DNA of 63,078 nucleotides from Bacteroidota bacterium (GTDB lineage Bacteria > Bacteroidota > Bacteroidia > Cytophagales > UBA9547): contig RDZG01000055.1 of assembly GCA_004293915.1 (NCBI GenBank), forward strand, positions 1 to 63,078, read 5' to 3'. Shown in pieces: positions 50,099 to 59,763 of this stretch (the first letter of the stretch is position 1; every line of letters begins with the position of its first letter). The notes beneath the pieces are model-generated. The model saw only the letters and a program-made list of their open reading frames with translations, made no database searches and was not told the origin of the DNA. The translations under genes were made by a program, and so were the position numbers.

Positions 50099-51764
50099 AA
50101 CCATTCTCTTTTAAATGTTCCTTAATGCTTTTTGCCACTACTTGACCTAGTCTAACAGGTACTGCATTTCCTATTTGTCTTGCAATAACTGTACTATTAA
50201 TTACTTCTATGTTTTCTGAGAATTGATAATTCAATGGAAAAGTTTGAAATAGTGCGGCTTCTCTTAAAGATATTGCACGATCTTGTTCTGGATGTCCAAA
50301 TCTACCATTTCCATAACCTAAACATTGGGTAGTAATTGTTGGCGAAGGCTTTTCCCAAAGCATTCTCCCGTATACGCTAGGGTATGTTTTCCCACTTGTT
50401 TTTTTATGGCAAGTTAATTTTAAATCATCGTCCCAATCTTTCCAACTTCCACCATATGGTGTTGCCAACATTCTTTTTTTATTGATAGGTGATAATTTTC
50501 TACTGAAATGATATGAATCTTTTTTATCTTTCTCTCCATCTTTTATTTTAAGCAACTTACCGATAGTATCCTTTACTGTTACGTAATTATCTTTAGTATG
50601 AGTTTTAGGAATAAGTTTTATTTTGCCTAATTTAGAAGCTAGTAAAATTAATCTTTTTCTGCTCTGTGGAATGCCATAATCAGGACAGTTTACAACTTCA
50701 TAATAAACGTGATACCCTAATGATGCAAGGTTCGAAATGAAGTCTTCAAAAACAGGGGCTTTTTTAAAGTTTAATAACTGAGCTACATTTTCCATTGAAA
50801 CAATTTCTGGTTCAATTTCTTTAATTAAACGTGAAAATTCATATAATAGCATCCACTTGTTACTTTCTTTTTCTTTGTCTTTGAACATATAAGAGGAAAA
50901 ATTCTGGCAAGGAGCGCAACCAACTAAAATTCTTATTTCACTATTATCAAACAATTTATTAATTTCAACAGAACTAATTTCAGAAATACTGTTGGAAATG
51001 AATTTAGCATTGTTGTTTTTCTCAAATGCAAACTTACAAGTAATATCAATATCAATACCCGCAACTACATTGAATTCTTCTTGAATAAAACCATGCGATA
51101 AGCCTCCAATTCCACAAAAAAGATCTACAACTTTTGATGTAATTGAACCCAAATTATAAGGTTTTGTCCATTTTTCAAATACCCCATTATCTTTAGTTAA
51201 TTTGCTCCATTTATCATAAAAATCTTTTACATCGCCTGTTCTATAATCATCCTCAATTTTTACAATTTCATTTCTGTAAATAATTTCTTTTTCTTTTAAT
51301 TCAGAAGCGTATAGCATGACAATATCTGCTTTGTTACTAAACTTGAAATATGTAAATAATTGCCCACCATCTTTTTTAATGTGAGTAAATTCTTTTTCAA
51401 ATTCCTTTCCGTATGTTTTGCATTCTATCAACAAATATTCTGAACCATCCTCTCGAGTTACACATATATCTAATCTACCAGAAAAACCGTGACCAGCAGG
51501 ATATACTTTTTCTAGTTGAATATTTTCGGGCTTATATCCTTTTATAAGTAATTTATCTACACATTCTAAAACAACCCAATCTTCTAGCTTAGTAATATTT
51601 TGATAATTTTTTTCATAAACTTTTATTTTCCCACCATAATTTATGACTTGTTTTTCTAAATCAATTTCTAAAAAATAATCGTTTTGGTAGCATTTTGTAA
51701 AAACACTAATTGCTCCCTCTTTTGGTAAAAATCCAATTTTTATGATTAATTCTTTGAAATTCAC
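50091..51764 (-). CDS. HsdR_N-like nuclease domain fused to DNA cytosine-5 methyltransferase
   Basis: The 557-residue protein has two parts. Residues 1-205 resemble the HsdR_N module seen at the N-terminus of type I-like enzymes (GFLPKEG, EDWVVLECVDKLLIKGYKPENIQLEK) and contain a PD-(D/E)XK site: D99 (GRLDICV) and E114-K116 (LIECKTYG). Residues 210-557 are a complete C5-methyltransferase: motif I VVDLFCGIGGLS (212-223), motif IV APCQ (284-287, C286 catalytic), motif VI SMENV (323-327), motif VIII Q-x-R-x-R (367-371), a target-recognition region of about 80 residues and motif X GNAVPVRLG (532-540). No separate restriction endonuclease gene is adjacent. The gene is first in a four-gene overlapping operon with DUF262 and HEPN proteins. 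Confidence 0.88.
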   Translation of the reverse strand: MNFKELIIKIGFLPKEGAISVFTKCYQNDYFLEIDLEKQVINYGGKIKVYEKNYQNITKLEDWVVLECVDKLLIKGYKPENIQLEKVYPAGHGFSGRLDICVTREDGSEYLLIECKTYGKEFEKEFTHIKKDGGQLFTYFKFSNKADIVMLYASELKEKEIIYRNEIVKIEDDYRTGDVKDFYDKWSKLTKDNGVFEKWTKPYNLGSITSKVVDLFCGIGGLSHGFIQEEFNVVAGIDIDITCKFAFEKNNNAKFISNSISEISSVEINKLFDNSEIRILVGCAPCQNFSSYMFKDKEKESNKWMLLYEFSRLIKEIEPEIVSMENVAQLLNFKKAPVFEDFISNLASLGYHVYYEVVNCPDYGIPQSRKRLILLASKLGKIKLIPKTHTKDNYVTVKDTIGKLLKIKDGEKDKKDSYHFSRKLSPINKKRMLATPYGGSWKDWDDDLKLTCHKKTSGKTYPSVYGRMLWEKPSPTITTQCLGYGNGRFGHPEQDRAISLREAALFQTFPLNYQFSENIEVINSTVIARQIGNAVPVRLGQVVAKSIKEHLKENGYV

Positions 51765-51887
51765 TCGATTTTATGTCGTTTTTACAATTATACAAAATTT
51801 TAATTAAGAAAAAATCAACATCGACATTGAATTTTATAAGAATATTTATCAATTATTATGAGTGAGTTTTAAACAATATAAAAAATG

Positions 51888-54047
51888 CTATTCTAGTTTA
51901 TAATTCAATGCCATTTTTATTTTCATGTACGAGTAAGATTCTGGCAAAAGCGATTTGATTGGCGTTAGTTTATCTGCCCCAATTTCATTTGCAACTTTTT
52001 GAATGGCAATAATTTCTTCTTGTGTCATAAACGTAAAAATATCTAAATCACCTTTGGCTACAAAAAGTGCCAAATGTTGCTCAATGGTTGTAACCGAAAG
52101 ATTACGAATTTCGGCTATTTCTTCAATCGTTTTTTTCTCATTATAAAGCCTAAAAGTTTCTGCAAAGGTATCGCCTTTAACAGTTTTGGCTTTTGGACTG
52201 CTTCCCGATTGTGTGTAGTTTTCAAATTTCAGTTCGGGTCTTTCTAATGTCAAACCATCAAACTCAATATTTCTAATTGAAACAAGTGTTTTTTTAATAA
52301 AATCGTGAAATTCTAGCGTTCTTTTTTCAAATTGTTTTACTTTTTTTTGTCCATGAATAATTACCACGATTTTATCAACTTTCAGTAATATATCATCATA
52401 AATGGCTTTACAAAAAAATGCAATTCCTTTTTCTAAGCGTTCTTTCAAAAATGCTTTTTCATAACTCGGTTCTGCTAAAATTTCTTTGAGTTGATTCGTA
52501 AATTTTTCGCCAATTTTTTTATATTCTTTGGCTTTGTGCAAGGATTCGGAAGCCAAAATACCAATTTGTTCGCTTTCGGGTACACGTTTGGTTTGGGTAA
52601 ATTCTAAATAATTTTCTGCCTCATACGTCAACTTTTTCAATCCAAATGTTTTGAAAAGTTGGTTGAGCATATATTGTGGTTTTTCGTCAGCTAATATTTT
52701 AACAATCTGATTTTCAGGCGTATATTGTTCGCAATATGCTCTAATTCTTGGGTCGGTTTTGATACTTTGGGGATGCAAACGAGAAAGCAAAACCATGCCA
52801 TCGAGCGAAGTGCAACGGCTGAGCGCAACATAAACCTGACCCGAAGCAAAGGCAGAACCTGCATCGATAGCAGCTTTTTTGAATGTCAAACCTTGACTTT
52901 TATGTATAGTAATTGCCCAAGCCAATCGGAGCGGATATTGTGTAAAACTGCCAATTTCTTTCTCTTCTATTTTGTCTTCTGCTGGGTTGAATTCGTAGCG
53001 AATATTTTGCCAAATCTCTTTTTCGATACTCATTTTTTTGCCCGAATCAGCCAAAGTAAGTGTAATTTCGTCTTTAGAAACAAAATCAATAGTTGCTAAA
53101 GTGCCATTTACATACCTTTTTTCAGGACTGGAATCGTTTTTTATAAACATTACTTTAGCTCCAGCTTTGAGTTGCAAACTGGTATCGGTCGGAAACGCTT
53201 TTTCCGAAAAATCGCCTTTTATTTCGGCTTCATAGGCAAAAAGTTGGCTATCGAGTTTTCCTAATTCTCTATAATTTATTTCGTCAGCTGGTCGATTATA
53301 GGCAGTTAAAATAATATGATCTTCGAGTTCTTCGCCACTTTTTGCCATAAAGCGTTCGTTTAATTGCTCAAAATCATCTTCGTCCATTTCGGCTTCTCGC
53401 ACCCGATTGAGTAAGTTTATGAACTTTTGTTCGCTTTGGCGATAAATTGTTTTGAGTTCGATTTTTAATAAAGGTTGTTGCTCCAACACTTTGGAATTGA
53501 AAAAAAACGGACTTTGATAATACGATTGTAAAATTGCCCATTCCGAATCTTGGACCACAGGTGGAAGCTGAAACAAATCGCCAATAAAAAGCACTTGAAC
53601 ACCGCCAAAAGGTTGATTTTTGACATTTCTATAATGCCTCAACACTTCATCAATCACATCGAGCATATCGCAACGGAGCATACTGACTTCGTCAATTATC
53701 AACAATTCCAACTCTCGCAACAGCTCAATTTTGAGGTTGCTCATGCGGGTGTTTCTGAACAAACTATACCTATCGAGTGCCACATTTTGGTAGGCTGGCA
53801 CATTATAATCGGGCAAAAAAGGTCTGCCACTAAGTTGGAAAAGCGAATGAACAGTCATGCCACCCGCATTGATGGCGGCAATACCTGTTGGAGCTGCAAC
53901 AACTATATTTTTTGAACATGTTTTAACAATATGTCGCAAAAAAGTGGTTTTGCCAGTGCCTGCTTTTCCTGTCAAAAACAAATTGCGAGATGTGTTTTTA
54001 ACAATATCTTCGGCTAATGAAAATAAATGGTTTTCAGACGATTGCAT
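51888..54047 (-). CDS. PIF1-type helicase with C-terminal helix-turn-helix
   Basis: This 719-residue protein is a superfamily 1B helicase. Walker A is GKAGTGKTTFL near residues 27-37, motif II is LLIIDEVSMLR near 112-122 and LAWAITIHKSQGLTF near 377 is the PIF1/RecD-like motif V. Residues after about 620 contain a winged-helix-like HTH (FRLYNEKKTIEEIAEIRNLSVTTIEQHLALF), as found in RecQ-type and Bacteroidota PIF1 proteins. PIF1 helicases resolve G-quadruplexes and stalled forks. The gene borders the defence cluster, but such helicases are widespread in this phylum and it need not be part of it. Confidence 0.92.
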   Translation of the reverse strand: MQSSENHLFSLAEDIVKNTSRNLFLTGKAGTGKTTFLRHIVKTCSKNIVVAAPTGIAAINAGGMTVHSLFQLSGRPFLPDYNVPAYQNVALDRYSLFRNTRMSNLKIELLRELELLIIDEVSMLRCDMLDVIDEVLRHYRNVKNQPFGGVQVLFIGDLFQLPPVVQDSEWAILQSYYQSPFFFNSKVLEQQPLLKIELKTIYRQSEQKFINLLNRVREAEMDEDDFEQLNERFMAKSGEELEDHIILTAYNRPADEINYRELGKLDSQLFAYEAEIKGDFSEKAFPTDTSLQLKAGAKVMFIKNDSSPEKRYVNGTLATIDFVSKDEITLTLADSGKKMSIEKEIWQNIRYEFNPAEDKIEEKEIGSFTQYPLRLAWAITIHKSQGLTFKKAAIDAGSAFASGQVYVALSRCTSLDGMVLLSRLHPQSIKTDPRIRAYCEQYTPENQIVKILADEKPQYMLNQLFKTFGLKKLTYEAENYLEFTQTKRVPESEQIGILASESLHKAKEYKKIGEKFTNQLKEILAEPSYEKAFLKERLEKGIAFFCKAIYDDILLKVDKIVVIIHGQKKVKQFEKRTLEFHDFIKKTLVSIRNIEFDGLTLERPELKFENYTQSGSSPKAKTVKGDTFAETFRLYNEKKTIEEIAEIRNLSVTTIEQHLALFVAKGDLDIFTFMTQEEIIAIQKVANEIGADKLTPIKSLLPESYSYMKIKMALNYKLE

Positions 54048-54071
54048 TACAATTTTAGTGTTTTTACAAAT

Positions 54072-54842
54072 TTACTTTTGTTTCATAATTTGTTCACTAA
54101 TTAATTGATAAATTTTTTGAATTTCGGGTTGTTGATTTAACAAATCCAAATGTTTTTGAACCGTTTTTGTGTCTTTTCTAATCGCAGGACCAGTTTGAGC
54201 ATTTTCTGGACCAAGTTCTAATGCTTTTTCAATGGTTTCTCTAATCAAAGGTTTCAGAACATCAAAACTTAAATCTTCGTTTTCCAAAATTGTTTTGGCT
54301 TTAATAAGCATAAAATTCGTGAAATTACATGCAAAAACTGCTGCTAGATGTAGTTTTTTTCGGTCTTCGGAGTCGTAAAAACAGACATTTTCGCAAATCG
54401 AGAAAGCCAGTTTTTCGAGTGTTTTTTCTGTTTTAGTGTCAGAAGCTTCTATGCAAATAGGTATAGTTTTAAAATCAACAGGTTTTGATTTTGTAAAGGT
54501 TTGCAAGGGATAAAAAACGCCAATTTGGTTGGTATTAGCTGTCTCTAATTGGCTCATAGCCAGTGTGCCAGAAGTATGTACAACAATGGCATTTTCGGGA
54601 AAATAAGCTTGTTGTGCCACTTCACTTAAGGCATTATCAGGGACAGAAATTATAAATACCGAAGCTTGCGAAGCGGCAAAATCGAGCGAATCTGTGGCGT
54701 GAGCATCGTATAATTTTGAGCAAAGCTTTTTGGCATTTGCTATATTTCGACTATAAATTTCAGTAATTTTATTCCCACTTTTATCCAAAGCCTGAGCCAA
54801 GTGCCAAGCCACATTTCCCGAACCGATAATGGCTATTTTCAT
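54072..54842 (-). CDS. Rossmann/DUF2520 oxidoreductase-like protein
   Basis: The 256-residue protein has an N-terminal NAD(P)-binding fold (IAIIGSGNVAWHLAQAL, residues 3-19, then VFIISVPDNAL near 75) and a C-terminal DUF2520 helical domain (AAVFACNFTNFMLIKAKTIL near 168, PLIRETIEKAL, GPAIRKDT). It resembles 6-phosphogluconate-dehydrogenase-like and ketopantoate-reductase-like enzymes, but the substrate is unknown. It overlaps the upstream glycosyltransferase gene by four bases. Confidence 0.85.
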   Translation of the reverse strand: MKIAIIGSGNVAWHLAQALDKSGNKITEIYSRNIANAKKLCSKLYDAHATDSLDFAASQASVFIISVPDNALSEVAQQAYFPENAIVVHTSGTLAMSQLETANTNQIGVFYPLQTFTKSKPVDFKTIPICIEASDTKTEKTLEKLAFSICENVCFYDSEDRKKLHLAAVFACNFTNFMLIKAKTILENEDLSFDVLKPLIRETIEKALELGPENAQTGPAIRKDTKTVQKHLDLLNQQPEIQKIYQLISEQIMKQK

Positions 54843-56782
54843 TTTTGAAAGTTTAAAAAAGTATAATTATTTTTAAAAACCACAAAATCATTATTCTTAT
54901 AGGATAAACAAAACGTTTTATTGTTATATGTTATTGAATCAGACCGTAGTAATATGGTTGATAAAATATAATCACAGTTTAAAATTGGAGTTTTGTTTAA
55001 TATAAACTTTGGTGTTGTTTGCTCAGACACATTTATATGTTCAATTTTAATATTATTGTTTTTACTTTTCAGTGTTTTAAAAATGGCATAATCCCATGCG
55101 TCTCCATCGATTTCTAAACCTATATTTTTTACATTCTTAGAAGCTAAAAAAGCGGATGCCGAATCTAAATTATTCATATAATCATCACCTTTTTTATTAA
55201 ACATCATTTGGTTTCTTGTTAGATTAAATATTTTACGAGGTTTAAAAAATATTATTTTTGATTGGTTTTCAAGTAGATAAGTAATCGAACCCATTACCAA
55301 TAAAGTTAAAATTATTACACTTGCATATCTATTGATTTTGTTCAAAATTATAGTTATAATAATTGTTGAAAGCATAAAAATTGGAAGGTGCAATCGGCTA
55401 TGCCAAGGTTGCCATTTGAGGTAAATGCTAAAAAATATAGCAATACAAATTATTGATAATATAATCAAAAACTCAATTAAACTGGTTTTGAAATACTTTG
55501 CGAAAAAAAGTAAAAAAAATAAGCTAAATACAATCAATAAAAAATGAAAATAATTACCCGAATAATCTTCATCTCTATCAATATTGTAAGTAACTTCACT
55601 GCCCCAAGTTGTTTTTGGGTCATTAATTTCGATGTTTAATTTTTTGTGAAAATCATAAATTAAATTTTTATAAAAGTTTCCATTTTTTATAAAAATTTCA
55701 CGATTGCCAAATAATCTTATGTTTGCTAAATGTATAAATGCATTTCTACTTAGGTTAGAAAATAACATATTTAAGCTAAATTCGGCATTTTTAAGCCATC
55801 CTCGCTCGGTTTCGGTGGCTCCTAGCACATGATTATAACTTTTATAATTCCTTATATAGTATGGTGATGCTATACACAATGACAACAAAGAAGTTAATAA
55901 ACCTATCAAAATTGTTTTTTTGTAGTTTTTGAATAACATTGCTATAAAAAAAACTATTATACACGGTGGTAAATAAATATAGCACGTAGATTTTGTTACT
56001 ATGCAAATACCTAAACATAATCCAAGCATAATTCCATTTTTAATTTCTAATTTATGGTATGATTTAATTAAATAATAAATAAAAAAAACTAGCAAAAACG
56101 CCATAGTTAATTCATTTTTAGTATTTGTGGCTTGCAAAATTGCCATTGGGATAGTTATTCCTACAATCAAAATCAGAATTTGTGTTTTCAAACTATAGCC
56201 TAATTCTTTGATAATTAGCGAAAGTGTTATGAGACAAGCTATCAATGAAACAAGTTGAACAATATTTAGAAAATAATCATTTCCAGATAAAATTAATATA
56301 TGTAGCAGTAAATATTCTACCAATGGTGGATTATAAAGTTGCCTTGAGATATGCGTTGCATAATGTTCGATATGCTGATATTGTTGCCAATGAGCTACTC
56401 TTCCTAAATGATATGTCATCGAATCCCAATTATTTGGCGGACAATAAATGCATAGAAACGTTAAAATAAGCACAAAGCCCAAAAATATACACAAAATAAT
56501 ATTGTCAATTTTTGAAAATTGATATGAATTAAAATTAAGTTTTGAGTATAATTTTTGATAATTTTTATAAATAAATAAACAAATTACAAAACCTAAAAAA
56601 GCGTAATATAAACCTAAATTTGTGTAATTTAATCCTATAAAAAAACTTAAAAATTCAGTTGAAAAATAGGTTAGACTTAAAATACTTAGCCATGAAAACA
56701 CAATGGATTGACGCCACCCAAAGTAAAGCTTAAAGATTATGATTAATCCCAAAAATAAAAACAATAAGAGTAATATTGGCAT
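54839..56782 (-). CDS. GT-C-type membrane glycosyltransferase-like protein
   Basis: The 647-residue protein has about 12 membrane segments in its first 500 residues and a soluble C-terminal part. In the first large loop the segment NNWDSMTYHLGRVAHWQQYQ carries the catalytic-type aspartate of GT-C enzymes (GT39/GT83-like), which use polyprenyl-phosphate sugars. Near the end of the membrane part PWHSRLHLPIF is typical of such proteins. The donor and acceptor are unknown. No polysaccharide gene cluster is near; only the coupled DUF2520 gene follows. Confidence 0.75.
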   Translation of the reverse strand: MPILLLLFLFLGLIIIFKLYFGWRQSIVFSWLSILSLTYFSTEFLSFFIGLNYTNLGLYYAFLGFVICLFIYKNYQKLYSKLNFNSYQFSKIDNIILCIFLGFVLILTFLCIYCPPNNWDSMTYHLGRVAHWQQYQHIEHYATHISRQLYNPPLVEYLLLHILILSGNDYFLNIVQLVSLIACLITLSLIIKELGYSLKTQILILIVGITIPMAILQATNTKNELTMAFLLVFFIYYLIKSYHKLEIKNGIMLGLCLGICIVTKSTCYIYLPPCIIVFFIAMLFKNYKKTILIGLLTSLLSLCIASPYYIRNYKSYNHVLGATETERGWLKNAEFSLNMLFSNLSRNAFIHLANIRLFGNREIFIKNGNFYKNLIYDFHKKLNIEINDPKTTWGSEVTYNIDRDEDYSGNYFHFLLIVFSLFFLLFFAKYFKTSLIEFLIILSIICIAIFFSIYLKWQPWHSRLHLPIFMLSTIIITIILNKINRYASVIILTLLVMGSITYLLENQSKIIFFKPRKIFNLTRNQMMFNKKGDDYMNNLDSASAFLASKNVKNIGLEIDGDAWDYAIFKTLKSKNNNIKIEHINVSEQTTPKFILNKTPILNCDYILSTILLRSDSITYNNKTFCLSYKNNDFVVFKNNYTFLNFQK

Positions 56783-56916
56783 AAACTTATAGATTAATAT
56801 TTATCTACATTTTCTAAAAATAAATACGGATAAACCCAATTATTTTTGACAATATTAATCCTACTTTCTCATTTAACCAAAAATAGGTAAATTGCGAAAA
56901 AATAAAAAAACACGTG

Positions 56917-58128
56917 ATGTTAGACCGCATAGAAGAGGCAATTGAGGAAATTAAAAAAGGGAAAATTATTATCGTTGTTGATGACGAAGATCGTGAAAAC
57001 GAAGGCGATATGATTTGTGCTGCCGAATGTGCCACTCCAGAAATTATTAATTTTATGACCAAAGAAGCTCGTGGTTTGATTTGCGTTTCGCTGACGGAAC
57101 AGCGTTGCGATGAACTCGGACTTCAAATGATGGTTGGCAATAATACGTCTACCCACACCACACCTTTTACCGTTTCTGTCGATTTGTTGGGCTATGGTTG
57201 TACAACTGGTATTTCGGCTCAAGATCGTTCTAAAACGGTGATGGCATTGGTAAATCCAAATACTAAAAACGATGAATTGGGTAAGCCTGGGCATATTTTT
57301 CCGCTAAAAGCCAAAAGTGGTGGCGTGCTTCGCAGAACAGGGCATACCGAAGCCACTATGGATTTTGCTCGTTTGGCGGGTTTCAAACCGGCTGGCGTTT
57401 TGGTAGAGGTTTTGAAAGAAGATGGCGAAATGGCTCGATTGCCAGATTTACGAAAAATCGCCAATAAATTTGGCATGAAACTGGTGTCTATCAAAGATTT
57501 AATTGAATATAGACTAACACATGAATCGCTTATAAAAAGAGAAATTGCGGTTCAAATGCCAACAGAATGGGGAAATTTTGAACTTATAGCTTTTAAACAA
57601 ATCAACACAAACGAAGAGCATTTGGCTCTTGTAAAAGGCACTTGGGAAGCAAACGAACCAGTTTTGGTGCGTGTGCATAGCTCGTGTGTAACAGGCGATA
57701 TTTTTGGCTCGGCTCGTTGCGATTGTGGCGAACAGCTGCATGCTGCAATGGAAATGGTTGAGAAAGAAGGCAAAGGTGTGGTGTTGTATATGAACCAAGA
57801 AGGTAGAGGAATTGGACTTTTAAACAAACTAAAAGCCTATAAATTGCAAGAAATGGGACTCGACACCGTGGAAGCAAATTTACAATTGGGTTTTGATATG
57901 GACGAACGTGATTATGGCGTTGGTGCTCAAATTTTGAGAGATTTAGGTATTTGTAAACTAAAATTGATTTCAAACAACCCCAAAAAGCGTGTTGGTTTGA
58001 TGGGCTATGGACTAGAAATTATCGAAAATGTGGCTTTAGAAATCAAACCCAATATTCACAACCAAAAATATTTGGAAACAAAACGTGATAAATTGGGACA
58101 TACGATTTTGAAAAAGAAAAAAAAGTAA
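56917..58128 (+). CDS. ribBA: Bifunctional riboflavin synthesis enzyme RibBA
   Basis: The protein joins 3,4-dihydroxy-2-butanone-4-phosphate synthase (residues about 1-200, with [14 protein letters not shown] near 20 and RAQDRSKT-type and [22 protein letters not shown] segments) and GTP cyclohydrolase II (about 205-400, with the zinc cysteines in [20 protein letters not shown] and the [17 protein letters not shown] motif). It catalyses the two entry reactions of riboflavin synthesis. I use ATG 56917; a GTG at 56914 directly precedes it. The 134-base leader has no recognisable FMN riboswitch. Confidence 0.95.
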   Translation: MLDRIEEAIEEIKKGKIIIVVDDEDRENEGDMICAAECATPEIINFMTKEARGLICVSLTEQRCDELGLQMMVGNNTSTHTTPFTVSVDLLGYGCTTGISAQDRSKTVMALVNPNTKNDELGKPGHIFPLKAKSGGVLRRTGHTEATMDFARLAGFKPAGVLVEVLKEDGEMARLPDLRKIANKFGMKLVSIKDLIEYRLTHESLIKREIAVQMPTEWGNFELIAFKQINTNEEHLALVKGTWEANEPVLVRVHSSCVTGDIFGSARCDCGEQLHAAMEMVEKEGKGVVLYMNQEGRGIGLLNKLKAYKLQEMGLDTVEANLQLGFDMDERDYGVGAQILRDLGICKLKLISNNPKKRVGLMGYGLEIIENVALEIKPNIHNQKYLETKRDKLGHTILKKKKK

Positions 58129-58129
58129 A

Positions 58130-58747
58130 TCATATTCTTACTTTCAAAAAATCAACCAATATATCTAATGATTTTTCAAAATTTTGATGATTGGGAATAA
58201 TCAAATCGCACGTTTCGATATACGGTTCAATGTATTTTTTGTATCCTGGAGCAACATGATGTTCGATATAATATAAGGTTTCTTTTATTGGATAATTTCT
58301 TTCTATTAAATCTCGCATCAATCTGCGTTTTATACGTAAGTGTTCTTGCGTATCGATGAAAATTTTGAGGTCAAAAAATGCATTCAGTGCGTCAAAATGA
58401 TAGATAAAAACACCTTCGATGATAATTATCGGACGTTTTTCTACTATTATTTTCTTGGGGATAATAGTAGGATTATTGAAATTATATTCCATTAATTCTA
58501 GTTTTTCGCCTAGTAAAAGTTTGTTTATATCATTTATAAAACGCTCACTATCAATGGCTGAAGGTAAATCATAATTTTCTATTCCGTTTTCGTCTTTTGT
58601 TTGTTGCGAAATAGGTTTATAATAATTGTCCATCAAAACCAATGCAACACTTTCTTTGCCAAGTTTAGTTTCAAGTTGGTTTACAAAAGTGGTTTTTCCA
58701 GAGCCACTTCCACCGCAAACGCCTATTATATACGATTTATTTATCAT
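58130..58747 (-). CDS. udk: Uridine kinase
   Basis: Udk phosphorylates uridine and cytidine. The protein is 205 residues from ATG 58747. The P-loop is GVCGGSGSGKTTF near residue 8, followed by LMDNYYKP near 38, the base-binding YDLPSAIDSE near 60 and IIIEGVFIYHFDAL near 107, then the RIKRRLMRDLIER lid. The longer frame to 58801 runs into the preceding gene and is unlikely. It follows the YeeE-type genes by one base, so they share a transcript. It is convergent with ribBA with one base between stops. Confidence 0.93.
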   Translation of the reverse strand: MINKSYIIGVCGGSGSGKTTFVNQLETKLGKESVALVLMDNYYKPISQQTKDENGIENYDLPSAIDSERFINDINKLLLGEKLELMEYNFNNPTIIPKKIIVEKRPIIIIEGVFIYHFDALNAFFDLKIFIDTQEHLRIKRRLMRDLIERNYPIKETLYYIEHHVAPGYKKYIEPYIETCDLIIPNHQNFEKSLDILVDFLKVRI

Positions 58748-58748
58748 A

Positions 58749-59156
58749 TTATTCAAGTCGTTTTTGGAACAAACCATAAACCCAAACACCAGCCAAAGCA
58801 CTCAAAAAAGCCACAATTATGACACTATATCCACTTCCAATTAATGCATAAAGTGGACCCGGACAAGCACCCGTAAATGCCCAGCCTATTCCAAAAAGTA
58901 ATCCACCAATTACAGTTCCTTTATTTAATCGTTTTGGACTAAATATTACTTTTTCGCCATCAATAGTTTTGATATTATATTTTTTGATTATAAAAACCGA
59001 AACTGCTCCAACAAAAACTGCCGAACCAATGATGCCATACATGTGAAACGACTGAAATCGAAACATTTCTTGAATTCTAAACCAAGAAATAACTTCAGCT
59101 TTTACAAAAATTACACCTAAAAAAATACCAGAAATTAAATATTTTATGTTTTTCAT
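58749..59156 (-). CDS. YeeE/YedE-type transporter half, second subunit
   Basis: The 135-residue membrane protein has four hydrophobic segments and the signature FGIGWAFTGACPGPLYALIGSG, with the cysteine that in YeeE (TsuA) handles thiosulfate. It is the shorter partner of a split YeeE/YedE pair (DUF6691 type); the first half precedes it by nine bases. Together they would make one thiosulfate or related sulfur-compound transporter. The C-terminus is basic (FQKRLE). Confidence 0.88.
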   Translation of the reverse strand: MKNIKYLISGIFLGVIFVKAEVISWFRIQEMFRFQSFHMYGIIGSAVFVGAVSVFIIKKYNIKTIDGEKVIFSPKRLNKGTVIGGLLFGIGWAFTGACPGPLYALIGSGYSVIIVAFLSALAGVWVYGLFQKRLE

Positions 59157-59165
59157 TTTTATAAA

Positions 59166-59723
59166 TTATTCAAAAATCAATGGAAATAAAATATGTGTCG
59201 AAAAAATGCCACCAATCATAAAACAAATTGTGGCAACCAAAGAAGATAATTGCAAATTAGAAAGTCCCATAATGGAATGACCAGATGTGCAACCATTTGC
59301 ATATCGTGTGCCAAAACCAACCAAAAACCCACCCAAAATCACAAAAATAAACCCATTTAGCGTTAATAAATTTTGCCAACTAAAAAGTTGTTTTGGTGCC
59401 AAACCTTCAAAATTTGTGATGCCAAACTCTGCCAAATCTATTTTTGTTTGTTCAGAAATCATTATTTCAGAGCCATCAGAAATAAAATTTGAAGCCAAAA
59501 ATGCACCTATAATTATGCCAGAAACAAAAAACAAATTCCATATTTCTGATTTCCAATTATATTGAAAATAAGGAATTTTTGCTGGTACACACATTGCACA
59601 TATCTGCCTTAAAGTAGAAGATATTCCAAAACTTTTATTGCCAATTAACAATAAAAAAGGCACTATTAATCCCAAAAGCGGACCAGCAGTATACCATGCC
59701 CACGCTTTTAAAAACACTTCCAT
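59166..59723 (-). CDS. YeeE/YedE-type transporter half, first subunit
   Basis: The 185-residue membrane protein has five hydrophobic segments and the signature GFGTRYANGCTSGHSIMGLSNL, which holds the conserved cysteine of the YeeE/YedE sulfur transport family. A second cysteine pair (ICAMCVPAKIPYF) lies near residue 42 in a loop. It is the first gene of a three-gene run with the second half and udk. In Bacteroidota these pairs often lie next to sulfur-oxidation or rhodanese genes; here the sulfite reductase and CysQ are elsewhere in the window. Confidence 0.88.
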   Translation of the reverse strand: MEVFLKAWAWYTAGPLLGLIVPFLLLIGNKSFGISSTLRQICAMCVPAKIPYFQYNWKSEIWNLFFVSGIIIGAFLASNFISDGSEIMISEQTKIDLAEFGITNFEGLAPKQLFSWQNLLTLNGFIFVILGGFLVGFGTRYANGCTSGHSIMGLSNLQLSSLVATICFMIGGIFSTHILFPLIFE

Positions 59724-59763
59724 TTGATATTTTTTAAACGTTGTTTTTTGTAAAATATTTTAA

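Noticed and set aside
51888-54047. PIF1-type helicase as a member of the defence operon
   Set aside because: It is 124 bases upstream of the methyltransferase gene with its own end, and such helicases are common backbone genes in this phylum; I see nothing that ties it to the system.
56783-56916. Possible FMN riboswitch before ribBA
   Set aside because: The 134-base leader has none of the conserved RFN segments and is very AT-rich; no multi-helix fold was apparent.
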